NCBI GenBank assembly: GCA_012727625.1
Contig: JAAYGP010000347.1
Location: 1 to 7,642, forward strand
DNA: 7,642 nucleotides
DNA from: Clostridiaceae bacterium
Lineage (GTDB): Bacteria; Bacillota; Clostridia; DSM-8532
Reading direction: 5' to 3'
Shown: positions 1 to 7,617 of the stretch, one piece after another
Position numbering within the stretch: position 1 is the first letter of the stretch
Layout of the letters: every line of letters begins with the position of its first letter
Notes under the pieces: generated by a model
What the model was told of the DNA's origin: nothing
What the model saw: the letters and a program-made list of their open reading frames with translations, nothing else
Databases searched by the model: none
Translations under genes and position numbers: made by a program

Positions 1-11
1 GCTTTAGACAT
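1..11 (-). CDS. 5' end of an unidentified gene, cut by the window edge
   Basis: Only the first codons are visible: ATG at 11-9, then TCT AAA GC, reading M-S-K-A. A GAGG ribosome binding site lies at 21-24, nine bases before the ATG, and an extended -10 promoter lies a little further upstream. The combination of ATG, ribosome binding site and promoter supports a real start, but there are too few residues to identify a product. The first residues do not resemble the usual start of GyrA, which follows gyrB in Bacillus. Confidence 0.4.
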
Positions 12-43
12 GTATTAACACCTCATTCTTGATACTGCTATTC

Positions 44-52
44 ATTATATCA
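44..52 (-). promoter_or_regulatory. Extended -10 promoter of the gene starting at base 11
   Basis: On the minus strand a perfect TATAAT (44-49) is preceded by TGA (50-52), giving the extended -10 form TGNTATAAT. I see no good -35 hexamer at the normal distance, which extended -10 promoters can tolerate. It lies about 35 bases before the ATG at 11, a normal leader length. Confidence 0.45.
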
Positions 53-81
53 CATCATAATGACAAATGAAATTATAAGAG

Positions 82-111
82 CCAAAAATGTTTCACGTGA
101 AACATTTTTGG
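82..111. promoter_or_regulatory. parS: parS site inside a 30-bp perfect palindrome
   Basis: Bases 89-104 read TGTTTCACGTGAAACA, the canonical 16-bp parS palindrome bound by ParB/Spo0J in Firmicutes. The symmetry continues through five A/T pairs and two C/G pairs on each side, so 82-111 is a perfect inverted repeat without a loop. ParB loads here, spreads using CTP and recruits SMC condensin to the origin region. The location, about 7.5 kb from the DnaA boxes, fits the clustering of parS sites around oriC. The site call is direct from sequence; function is family knowledge. Confidence 0.92.
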
Positions 112-140
112 TTTACTGTTTTCACCCTGACCTGATTCAG
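111..140. repeat. End fragment of the palindromic repeat family
   Basis: This stretch (TTTACTG, then TTCACCCTGA, then CTGATTCAG) resembles the reverse complement of 418-441 at the right end of repeat copy 1 and the left end of copy 3 (4349-4373). It may be the remnant of another copy, or an outer inverted arm of copy 1. It directly adjoins the parS palindrome. The match is clear but contains small insertions, so the boundaries are approximate. Confidence 0.4.
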
Positions 141-176
141 GTTCTGTCAAAGCCGGCCCGTATATTGAGCAATGAG

Positions 177-441
177 ATTTATGTTCACAGTTACTGTTAA
201 AAGATATTGTGCAATAAAAAGAAACTTTAGCGAATGAAGCTTATAAATGTATAAAGGAAAGCAAGGAACAGCAAAGCGAAACTCGCAAAGAATGCAACAT
301 ACATTATTATCATAATATACATTTTTGTGAGTTTCGGCCTGCCTGGGGTTTAACTTACCAGCTTCTGCAAATGAAGCTCTTGTTTCCGCTATTGCACAAT
401 ATCTTACCTGTAAGTATCTGAATCAGGGTGTGAACAGTAAC
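177..441. repeat. Palindromic repeat element, copy 1
   Basis: An imperfect long palindrome with no coding capacity. A perfect 16-bp inverted pair lies at 201-216 and 390-405 (AAGATATTGTGCAATA and its complement), and a second inverted pair nearer the centre lies at about 276-294 and 320-338. The right end TGTGAACAGTAAC (429-441) resembles the ends of copy 3. It shares blocks with copy 2, for example GAAACTTTAGCGAA (221-234), AATGCAACATAC (291-302), AGTTTCGG (330-337) and TTTAACTTACC (349-359). It is most likely a MITE-like or other non-autonomous repeat able to fold as a hairpin. The left boundary was set by comparison with copy 3 and is uncertain by some tens of bases. Confidence 0.7.
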
Positions 442-447
442 ATTCTG

Positions 448-735
448 GGTCAATTTTCACAGGTTTTGTTAAAAAATAATGTGCAATTGAAGGAAACTTT
501 AGCGAAAAGAAGCTTAGAAATGTTTAAAGGAAAACGAGAAATAGCAAGCCTGCTGTTTAAGCAAAAATGCAACATACGTTATAATTTCCATATGAATTAT
601 TTCCATATAAATATGAATTTTTGCAAGTTTCGGCTTGCCTGGGCTTTAACTTACCTGCTCCTGCATATGAAGTTCTTTTTTTTCACTACTGTACGATATC
701 CGACCCGATCCGTAACTGTATTATATGAACAGTAT
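448..735. repeat. Palindromic repeat element, copy 2, in tandem with copy 1
   Basis: A direct tandem relative of copy 1 in the same order: GAAACTTTAGCGAA (493-506), AATGCAACATAC (566-577), AGTTTCGG (626-633), TTTAACTTACC (645-655), then a TGAAGTTC-type arm and an end TGAACAGTAT (726-735). The inverted shoulders are degenerate: TAATGTGCAATT at 477-488 and TACTGTACGATA at 687-698. The centre is longer than in copy 1 and contains a short direct repeat of ATTTCCATAT (584-593 and 599-608). An open plus-strand frame runs through it but has no gene-like features. Confidence 0.65.
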
Positions 736-1183
736 CTTTTAGCACCATTCCTTTATCCAACAACTAAACAAGAAACTATTTGTATTCATAGATTTATACT
801 TTTGATTAAGTAATTCTTATGAAAATGTATTCTGCTCTCTTATTATTATTGATCACAAATTTTTAAAATGAATCATAAATTTTACATTATCTGATTGAGC
901 CTCTAAATGATCTTTACTGTTCCTTTTTGTCTGAGTTTACTTATGCAAAATTCCTTTACAAAGCATCCGTCGGTTTTATACAGATTAGTATAAATTGCAA
1001 CATAAACTTCTCATTCAAAACAAAATTTGTTTCTTGTTTTTCTGTTTTTAAAAGTCCTCACCTGCTTTTCAAACTCTTAGTGCTGACAAAAATACTCAAG
1101 CTTTTTTCAGGCTCATAATTGTTATCCGGTAAGTTTTACCTGTTAGAATTACAGATTTCCCAATATTCCTTCAGGTAATTTGA
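736..1183. other. 448 bp with no recognisable gene
   Basis: AT-rich DNA between repeat copy 2 and the end of the HAD pseudogene. No frame has a ribosome binding site and a plausible protein. On the minus strand 903-1010 stays open for 35 codons up to a TAG, but it lacks a start and could be chance or a decayed gene. A small hairpin at 1128-1140 (GGTAA, loop GTT, TTACC) lies behind the HAD pseudogene but has no clear U-run. Nothing else is supported. Confidence 0.5.
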
Positions 1184-1830
1184 TTACTTAATATCCTCAA
1201 CAATTCCCCGGCTCATCAATAATATATTCAACTTTTTTTTAAGCAATTTTACTTTTTCTCTGAATCCCCATGTTATACCCACAAAAATCAAACCGGAGTT
1301 TTCCGCAGTTTTTGCGTCAACTTCAGAATCCCCGACATATATTGCTGTATACGGTTTTGAACCTAATTCCCTCAATGCGTTTAAGACAGTATCAGGCGCT
1401 GGTTTTTTCAAAACTCCTGCCTTTTCACCACACGCCACTTTTATATATTCCGGGAAAAAATTTCCGTTCAGCATTTTAACAGCCTCATCAAATTTATTCG
1501 ATACAACAGCCATTTTATACTGTCTTTTTTAAAGTTCACTAAGCAAAGAAATAATTCCCGGGTATGGTTTTGTTTTATTTAATATGTTCTTTTTATATTA
1601 CTCTTTAAACTCATACAGACCTTTTGAATATAAATGATTTACTTTACCTATTGGAACAGATAATTCAATCAGTCGTTCCGCGCCATTGCCAAGAAATGCT
1701 CTCACTTCATCCTCATCTTTATTTGTAAATGACGTATTTTTCAACGCGAAATAACGCTGTCAGTTAAGTCTGAAAGAGTGTCAAGAAGTGTTCCGTCAAG
1801 ATCAAATTTTACTGTGTCTATATTATTCAT
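1184..1830 (-). pseudogene. Broken HAD hydrolase, phosphoglycolate phosphatase-like
   Basis: The three frames joined give a protein of about 215 residues, the usual size of Gph-type HAD subfamily IA phosphatases, which in the family hydrolyse 2-phosphoglycolate and similar small phosphates. HAD motif I, FDLDGTLLDT, lies near residue 10; motif II is AVVSNK at 1511-1494; the motif III lysine is in KKPAPDT; motif IV is YVGDSEVDA. There are three lesions. A one-base deletion near 1744-1755 sends the first frame into TGA at 1743-1741. An in-frame TAA lies at 1600-1598 where YEFKE-YKKN continues. A second TAA lies at 1531-1529 just before KRQYKMAVVSNK. The total length is one base short of a whole number of codons, as a single deletion predicts. 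The start ATG at 1830 still has a GAGG site (1836-1839) and a promoter upstream. The ATG at 1513 is an internal methionine without a ribosome binding site, so the last 109 codons are unlikely to be a separate gene. Confidence 0.9.
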
Positions 1831-1852
1831 AAGTACCTCATTATTATTTTTT

Positions 1853-1868
1853 TGATTCACGTGAAACA
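1853..1868. promoter_or_regulatory. parS: Second parS site, one mismatch
   Basis: Reads TGATTCACGTGAAACA, 15 of 16 bases of the canonical parS; only position 3 differs (A for T) and the TTCACGTGAA core is intact. It lies between the promoter and the start codon of the HAD pseudogene, about 1.75 kb from the perfect parS at 89-104. Single mismatches at outer positions are known among functional parS sites, so it is probably bound, perhaps more weakly. Confidence 0.8.
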
Positions 1869-1930
1869 TTTAGTTATAAATCATAACATTATTTATTATT
1901 CTTTTCTTATCCGCATAATATTATATACTT

Positions 1931-1959
1931 ATTATATTAATTGCTATTCTTTTAAACAA
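1931..1959 (-). promoter_or_regulatory. Promoter upstream of the HAD pseudogene
   Basis: On the minus strand TTGTTT (1954-1959) is followed after exactly 17 bases by a perfect TATAAT (1931-1936). It points at the HAD pseudogene start at 1830, with parS 2 in the leader. The -35 matches consensus at three of six positions. It lies just beyond the gyrB terminator, so the broken gene was probably transcribed on its own. Confidence 0.5.
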
Positions 1960-1976
1960 AGATCTTCATTTTTGCT

Positions 1977-2034
1977 ATAAAAAATAAATCGAGTAATTGC
2001 AGTTCCTTTCAGCAATTACTCGTCGCATTTTTTT

Positions 2035-2035
<1 letters not shown>
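1977..2035 (-). terminator. Rho-independent terminator behind gyrB, bidirectional
   Basis: A perfect 11-bp stem pairs 1990-2000 (CGAGTAATTGC) with 2012-2022 across an 11-base loop. On the minus transcript the stem is followed by AUUUAUUUUUU, so it ends the remB-gyrB message just after the gyrB stop. On the plus strand the stem is followed by a run of T at 2028-2035, so it can work both ways, although no plus-strand gene is visible. Confidence 0.88.
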
Positions 2036-3987
<1,952 letters not shown>

Positions 3988-3990
3988 TTA

Positions 3991-4260
3991 TTAACGATGT
4001 TTTAATCTGTATAATAAATGCCTTTTATAAAGTGTTTTTACAGAAATAGGTGACAGATATACCTTGCTTTTATTTTTCTCCTGCACAATAACAAAAGATT
4101 TGGGCATTTCATTTTCCACAACATTAATTATAAAGCCCTCTTCTTCTGAAATTTTTAAAAAATTTCTTGTGTCATGCGATATTGTTGATTTTTCCATATC
4201 TATTATGGCAATTACATCCTTTATTGAAACAATGTAATCTCCACCTATATGCAAATACAT
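3991..4260 (-). CDS. remB: RemB (YaaB) family protein, DUF370
   Basis: An 89-residue protein starting MYLHIGGDYIVSIKDVIAIID, with the KSFVIV and VYLSPISVKTLYKR segments typical of the RemB/YaaB group of DUF370. In Bacillus subtilis RemB (81 residues) sits in the same place between recF and gyrB and is linked to activation of extracellular matrix genes. Its relative RemA is a DNA-binding protein. The role in this organism is inferred. Start ATG 4260 has an AGGTGAT ribosome binding site. The C-terminal tail is basic (LYRLKHR). A promoter lies just upstream and gyrB follows after 24 bases, so the two are probably co-transcribed apart from dnaN-recF. Confidence 0.9.
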   Translation of the reverse strand: MYLHIGGDYIVSIKDVIAIIDMEKSTISHDTRNFLKISEEEGFIINVVENEMPKSFVIVQEKNKSKVYLSPISVKTLYKRHLLYRLKHR

Positions 4261-4281
4261 ATCATCACCTTTTCCTAAATT

Positions 4282-4310
4282 ATTTTAGACTAATGGATTA
4301 AATTACGCAA
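4282..4310 (-). promoter_or_regulatory. Promoter for remB-gyrB
   Basis: On the minus strand TTGCGT (4305-4310) and TAAAAT (4282-4287) are separated by exactly 17 bases, and the -10 lies about 20 bases before the remB ATG. The -10 matches consensus at five of six positions, the -35 at three. Together with the hairpin behind recF, it indicates that remB-gyrB is its own transcription unit. Confidence 0.55.
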
Positions 4311-4349
4311 GTTATAAAACTAATCCTTTCATTAATTGCTTAAATCCTG

Positions 4350-4596
4350 ATTACTGTTCACACCCTTATTCAGTTATTATTCAGTTCAGTTTTTTACAAT
4401 AGTGGAAGCAATAGCTTCATTCGCAAAATTGTATATTTTTGCAAACGTTTTTTAACGCAGAGCTTTTAAAATATGCAACATCAATGTAGTGCATTTTTCA
4501 AAGCAGATGGCAGGGCAAAGCCCGCAAAAATGCATATGGAAATAATAATGTATTTTTATTGCACAACACTTTTTAACAGAACATGTGACCAGTAAT
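4350..4596. repeat. Palindromic repeat element, copy 3, between recF and remB
   Basis: The ends form an inverted pair, ATTACTGTTCACA (4350-4362) and TGTGACCAGTAAT (4584-4596), matching at 12 of 13 positions. It shares with copy 1 the end pattern ACTGTTCACACCCT..TTCAG, the GTTAAAAAG..TTGTGCAATA arm (in reverse complement, about 4559-4580), a GCTTCATT arm (4413-4420) and ATGCAACAT (4473-4481). Immediate flanks are AAATCCTG (4342-4349) and AATTCCTG (4597-4604), identical at seven of eight bases, as expected for an aged target-site duplication. No coding capacity. A non-autonomous mobile repeat (MITE-like) is the best explanation; the parent transposase is not in this window. Confidence 0.7.
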
Positions 4597-4604
4597 AATT
4601 CCTG

Positions 4605-4911
4605 TTGTTGCTGACACTTCAGATTCCTATAAAACCACCATATATATTGCGCAATAACACAAAACTTATTTTCAATTTACAAAGAGTGGTAAGTTATAGG
4701 AATTTAATTAAAAAAATAATATATAACATCAGCGCTGTATTTTTTCTTTTTCACAAACACATGGTGAGCCTAAACTTTAAAAAATGTTTTTGAGTTTTTA
4801 TGCTATCAGCATTTTTCATGGTTTTATTCAGCCATAAGCTTAGCCTTTTACTTTTCAATGTATTGGTATTAAATATTTAAAACATTTTAAGCTAAAATGT
4901 TTTTCTTTAAA
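4605..4911. other. 307 bp non-coding gap behind recF
   Basis: AT-rich sequence without a credible gene. It holds a perfect 12-bp palindrome TATTGCGCAATA at 4645-4656, which matches the shoulder motif of the palindromic repeats, a small hairpin ATGCT-ATC-AGCAT at 4800-4812 with T-residues after it on the plus strand, and the recF hairpin described separately. The 12-bp palindrome could be a remnant of a further repeat copy or a protein-binding site. Confidence 0.45.
4870..4903 (-). terminator. Weak terminator-like hairpin behind recF
   Basis: A perfect 11-bp stem pairs 4879-4889 (AAAACATTTTA) with 4893-4903 across a 3-base loop, nine bases past the recF stop. On the minus transcript the U-rich arm runs on into AUAUUUAAU. 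The stem has only one G-C pair, so termination is probably partial, and some read-through into remB-gyrB is possible. Confidence 0.45.
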
Positions 4912-6054
4912 TTACCACCTTTGTTTTTGTATTTCATCTGGAATATTTCCCTGATATTCTTTCTGATCTATAATTTTACCGTTTTTTATATGTATATATG
5001 ATATTTCCTTTCCGGATTCCATGAATTTTGTTTTTTCCGTTGTTGTTATAATTGTTTGTTTGTCATTTATTATATCAAACAAATATTTTTGTCTTTTCTC
5101 ATCCAGTTCCGACATCACATCATCAAGAAGAAGCAAAGGAGTTTTACCTATCCTTAATTCCATTTCCTCAAGAATTGCAATATTCAAGGCAAGAGCAACA
5201 GATCTCTGCTGTCCCTGTGAACAATATATCCTTGAATTTTTATCGTTTACATCAATCTCCAAATCATCCCTGTGGGGACCATATAAGCAGATTCCCTGCT
5301 CAATTTCCTTCTGCATGTTTTCATTTAATGTATATAATATGCCATCACTCACATTGTCACAGTTTACAATGGAAGTTTTGTATCTGATTTTTATATTCTC
5401 CCCGCCGTCGGAAATACCAAGCAAAAGCCTGTCCATTCTGGTTTCCAGGCTTTCTGTCAGGGCCACTCTTTCTTTTATGATTAAAGCGCCGGCTTCTGCT
5501 TGGCTTTCATTCCACACATTAAGCATTTCAGGCTTTTGTTTGCCTGCCTGTATCTGTTTCAACAGTATGTTTTTATTTTTTAATATTCTGTTATACTTCT
5601 GTAAATTATATAAATACGTCTTGTTTACAAGGCATAGAACAATATCAATTAATTTTCTTCTTTCGCCGGGTGAGCCCTTAATTGTCAACAGACTCTCCGG
5701 AGCGAACAAAACAGACGGGACAATTCCCAACAAATCAGATAATCTGTCTTTTTTAACTTCATTTATAAAAAGCTCTTTTCTCTTTCCTTTCTCAAATTTT
5801 ATCTCAATTTTTTGCGCATAATTTTTATCTTCAAATTCAAGCAACAGATAAAAAAATTGTTCCCCGTGCATTATCAATTCATTCATATTTCTTGTTCTGT
5901 GGGATTTCCCTGTTGCAAACAAATACAAAGCTTCGATTATGTTTGTTTTACCCTGGGCATTATCTCCGTATATAAGGCTTATGCCCCTGGAAAAACAAAT
6001 ATCCTCTTCTTTGTAGTTTCTGAAATTCTTAAGGTGAAGCCGTTTTATCTCCAT
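4912..6054 (-). CDS. recF: DNA replication and repair protein RecF
   Basis: SMC-like ABC ATPase that with RecO and RecR helps load RecA at single-strand gaps. The 380 residues are slightly above the usual 360-375. Walker A GDNAQGKT lies at 30-37, GPHRDDLE at about 259-266, the signature CSQGQQRSVALAL at 278-290, and Walker B LLLLDDVMSELD at 307-318, followed by a TTTEK segment; all key motifs are present. The N-terminal MEIKRLHLKNFRNY is typical. Start ATG 6054 is preferred because GGTGG lies five bases before it; an in-frame GTG at 6063 lacks such a site. It overlaps the end of yaaA by 26 bases, which suggests coupled translation. The extra C-terminal residues (after IIDQKEYQ) are poorly conserved in the family. 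It is the last gene of the dnaN-yaaA-recF cluster here. Confidence 0.97.
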   Translation of the reverse strand: MEIKRLHLKNFRNYKEEDICFSRGISLIYGDNAQGKTNIIEALYLFATGKSHRTRNMNELIMHGEQFFYLLLEFEDKNYAQKIEIKFEKGKRKELFINEVKKDRLSDLLGIVPSVLFAPESLLTIKGSPGERRKLIDIVLCLVNKTYLYNLQKYNRILKNKNILLKQIQAGKQKPEMLNVWNESQAEAGALIIKERVALTESLETRMDRLLLGISDGGENIKIRYKTSIVNCDNVSDGILYTLNENMQKEIEQGICLYGPHRDDLEIDVNDKNSRIYCSQGQQRSVALALNIAILEEMELRIGKTPLLLLDDVMSELDEKRQKYLFDIINDKQTIITTTEKTKFMESGKEISYIHIKNGKIIDQKEYQGNIPDEIQKQRW

Positions 6055-6274
6055 CAAAACCACCGTCCCGACGGATCAGAAAATTTCTGTTTTCATAAGA
6101 AACAATATCACCGTCCATTAATTTTCTTCCGCGTCTTGTTTCCTTTTCATCATTAACATATGCTTTACCGCTTAGTATCAGCATCTTTGCTTCACCGCCG
6201 GACTGGCATATCCTGGCCAGTTTGAAAAACTGCTCAAGTTTTATATATGGTGTTGTAATTCTTACTGTTTCCAT
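6029..6274 (-). CDS. yaaA: S4-domain RNA-binding protein YaaA (RlbA type)
   Basis: An 81-residue protein consisting mainly of one S4 RNA-binding fold: LEQFFKLARICQSGGEAK, then GKAYVNDEKETRRGRKLMDGDIV (about residues 13-60). It corresponds to Bacillus YaaA (71 residues), found between dnaN and recF and thought to act in ribosome assembly; the precise role is not settled. Start ATG 6274 has a GGAG site. It begins 15 bases after dnaN ends, and its last 26 bases overlap recF, giving a tight operon. The tail past residue 68 (RRDGGFDGDKTASP) is charged and is partly dictated by the recF overlap. Confidence 0.92.
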   Translation of the reverse strand: METVRITTPYIKLEQFFKLARICQSGGEAKMLILSGKAYVNDEKETRRGRKLMDGDIVSYENRNFLIRRDGGFDGDKTASP

Positions 6275-6289
6275 TTAACTTCTCCATAA

Positions 6290-7387
6290 CTATGAATTCA
6301 TTCTGACAGGCAAAACCATAAATATAAACCTGTCACCTTCAATTGGTTTTATAACACACGGACCCACGGACGAGCTGAATGAAACCCTTATCATTTCATC
6401 ATCTATAACTTTCAGAGAATCCAAAAGATATCTCGGATTAAATCCTATTGTGATATCCAGCCCATCCATTTCAACTTTAAGCTCTTCCTTGGAAATCCCT
6501 ATTTCCGCGCTTGACGTTACAATCATTTTGTCATCACTGATCATAAGTTTAACAGGAAATCTTCTGTCATCACTGGTTATAAGCGAGGCTCTTTCTATAC
6601 TGTTAATAAACTCTCTTGTGTCAACTGTTATTTCCGTCTCAAACTGTTCAGGTATGAAATATTTATAATTCATAAATTCCCCGCTCAGCAACTTTGAAAT
6701 TATTCTGCATCCATTCATTTCAAACAAAGCCTGGTTTTCCGATAAAGTTATTTTTACCTCATCTTCTTTTTGTTCCATAATTTTATGAATCTCATTCAGG
6801 TTTTTTCCTGGTATGACAGCGTTAAATTCAACAGCTTCCTTTATCAGGGCTTTTGCCAGCGCAAGTCTGAACCCGTCAAGAGAGACTATTGTAAATTCCC
6901 CGTCTTGAACTTCGATCAGGGATCCTGTCAGTATTTTTCTGTTTTCGTCCGTACTTATGGCATATATGGTCTTTTTTATCATTTCTTTAAGAGACATCTG
7001 CGCAATACTTACTTTTTTCTCTTCTTCTATCTCAGGAAGCATGGGAAAGCCCTCGGCAGACATTCCTTTAATTTCAAAGTATGAATTTCCGCACTCTATA
7101 ACTGTGTTGTAATTTTTCTTAACTTCAAAAAACACTTCGCTTTCAGGAAGTTTTCTTACAATATCTCCGAATATTCTGGAATTTAAAACAATTGATCCCG
7201 CGCTCATTACGTCCGCTTTTACAGAAAATTCTATTCCGAGGTCAAAGCAGTTTCCTACAAGTCTTACATTTTCATCTGCTTCGATATATATTCCTTCCAG
7301 AATCGGCAGCGTCGCCTTTGGCATAACAGCTTTCTGTACTGTTGATATTGCTTCATACAATTCATGTTTTGAACAAACAAATTTCAT
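6290..7387 (-). CDS. dnaN: DNA polymerase III beta subunit (sliding clamp)
   Basis: The ring-shaped clamp that holds DNA polymerase III and other partners on DNA. At 365 residues it has the standard length, with three clamp domains of about 120 residues each. Recognisable landmarks are KATLPILEGIYIEA near residue 25, SLDGFRLALAKA in the second domain, GFNPRYLLDSLKVI in the third, and the C-terminal VLPVRM at 358-363, which forms part of the partner-binding pocket. Start ATG 7387 is supported by a full GGGAGGT ribosome binding site at 7395-7401. It is the first gene of the dnaN-yaaA-recF cluster and lies directly beside the DnaA boxes; transcription probably comes partly from the dnaA promoter outside the window. 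Confidence 0.98.
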   Translation of the reverse strand: MKFVCSKHELYEAISTVQKAVMPKATLPILEGIYIEADENVRLVGNCFDLGIEFSVKADVMSAGSIVLNSRIFGDIVRKLPESEVFFEVKKNYNTVIECGNSYFEIKGMSAEGFPMLPEIEEEKKVSIAQMSLKEMIKKTIYAISTDENRKILTGSLIEVQDGEFTIVSLDGFRLALAKALIKEAVEFNAVIPGKNLNEIHKIMEQKEDEVKITLSENQALFEMNGCRIISKLLSGEFMNYKYFIPEQFETEITVDTREFINSIERASLITSDDRRFPVKLMISDDKMIVTSSAEIGISKEELKVEMDGLDITIGFNPRYLLDSLKVIDDEMIRVSFSSSVGPCVIKPIEGDRFIFMVLPVRMNS

Positions 7388-7401
7388 GTTCTAAACCTCC
7401 C

Positions 7402-7460
7402 TTTATATTCATATATATATATTTATAGATAAGTAATCATAATAATAAGTATTGTTTATA
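7402..7460. other. AT-rich stretch, candidate DNA unwinding element
   Basis: Almost pure A/T over 59 bases, including an alternating AT run at 7411-7421 and TAATCATAATAATAAG at 7434-7449, a triplet-like pattern reminiscent of DnaA-trio sequences. It sits between the DnaA boxes and dnaN. The unwinding role is inferred from position and composition only. Confidence 0.4.
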
Positions 7461-7516
7461 CTGTTGAAAACTGAACATAATACAGTTATTTCCGGGTTAT
7501 TGCCTGTTACTATTTC

Positions 7517-7525
7517 TGTGTATAA
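7517..7525 (-). promoter_or_regulatory. DnaA box
   Basis: TTATACACA on the minus strand, fitting TTATNCACA exactly. It is the box closest to the AT-rich region and faces opposite to the two TTGTCCACA boxes. Confidence 0.8.
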
Positions 7526-7540
7526 CTTGTCCTTCTTTTC

Positions 7541-7562
7541 AACAGAAAAATTTTTTTCTGTT
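7541..7562. repeat. 10-bp inverted repeat inside the origin
   Basis: AACAGAAAAA (7541-7550) and TTTTTCTGTT (7553-7562) pair perfectly across two T. It lies between two DnaA boxes. It is followed by purines on the minus transcript, so it is a poor terminator in the dnaA-to-dnaN direction. Confidence 0.5.
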
Positions 7563-7571
7563 TTTTCGAGT

Positions 7572-7580
7572 TTGTCCACA
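7572..7580 (+). promoter_or_regulatory. DnaA box
   Basis: TTGTCCACA, one base from the consensus TTATCCACA, a commonly used variant. It is identical to the box 22 bases further right and in the same orientation. Confidence 0.75.
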
Positions 7581-7593
7581 AAATAAAAACAAG

Positions 7594-7602
7594 TTGTCCA
7601 CA
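7594..7602 (+). promoter_or_regulatory. DnaA box
   Basis: TTGTCCACA, identical to the previous box and spaced 22 bp start to start, about two helical turns, so both face the same side of the DNA. Confidence 0.75.
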
Positions 7603-7608
7603 GGAAAT

Positions 7609-7617
7609 TGTTTATAA
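7609..7617 (-). promoter_or_regulatory. Weak DnaA box
   Basis: TTATAAACA on the minus strand, one mismatch from TTATNCACA. It is included because it adjoins the other boxes; by itself it would not be convincing. Confidence 0.4.

Noticed and set aside
102..450. Target-site duplication around repeat copy 1
   Set aside because: Flanks tested at both possible left ends (before 111 and before 177) do not match the bases after 441 convincingly.
430..813. 127-codon open frame on the plus strand
   Set aside because: It runs through repeat copy 2, has no ribosome binding site and gives a low-complexity, aromatic-rich protein without family resemblance.
903..1010. 35-codon open stretch on the minus strand ending in TAG
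   Set aside because: It reads smoothly but has no start codon with a ribosome binding site and no recognisable family; it could be a remnant of a lost gene or chance.
1184..1513. 109-codon frame as a separate small gene
   Set aside because: Its ATG is the internal Met of KMAVVSNK in the HAD fold, has no ribosome binding site, and the missing N-terminal part is readable just upstream.
1552..1565. Noc-like binding site around ATTCCCGGGTAT
   Set aside because: Only the left half and centre fit ATTTCCCGGGAAAT; it also lies within the coding sequence of the pseudogene.
1908..1916. Isolated TTATCCGCA resembling a DnaA box
   Set aside because: A single one-mismatch match far from the cluster, expected by chance in AT-rich DNA.
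5021..5821. 266-codon open frame on the plus strand
   Set aside because: It is antisense to recF, whose motifs are fully convincing; the translation is Ser/Phe/Ile-rich, as expected of a shadow frame.
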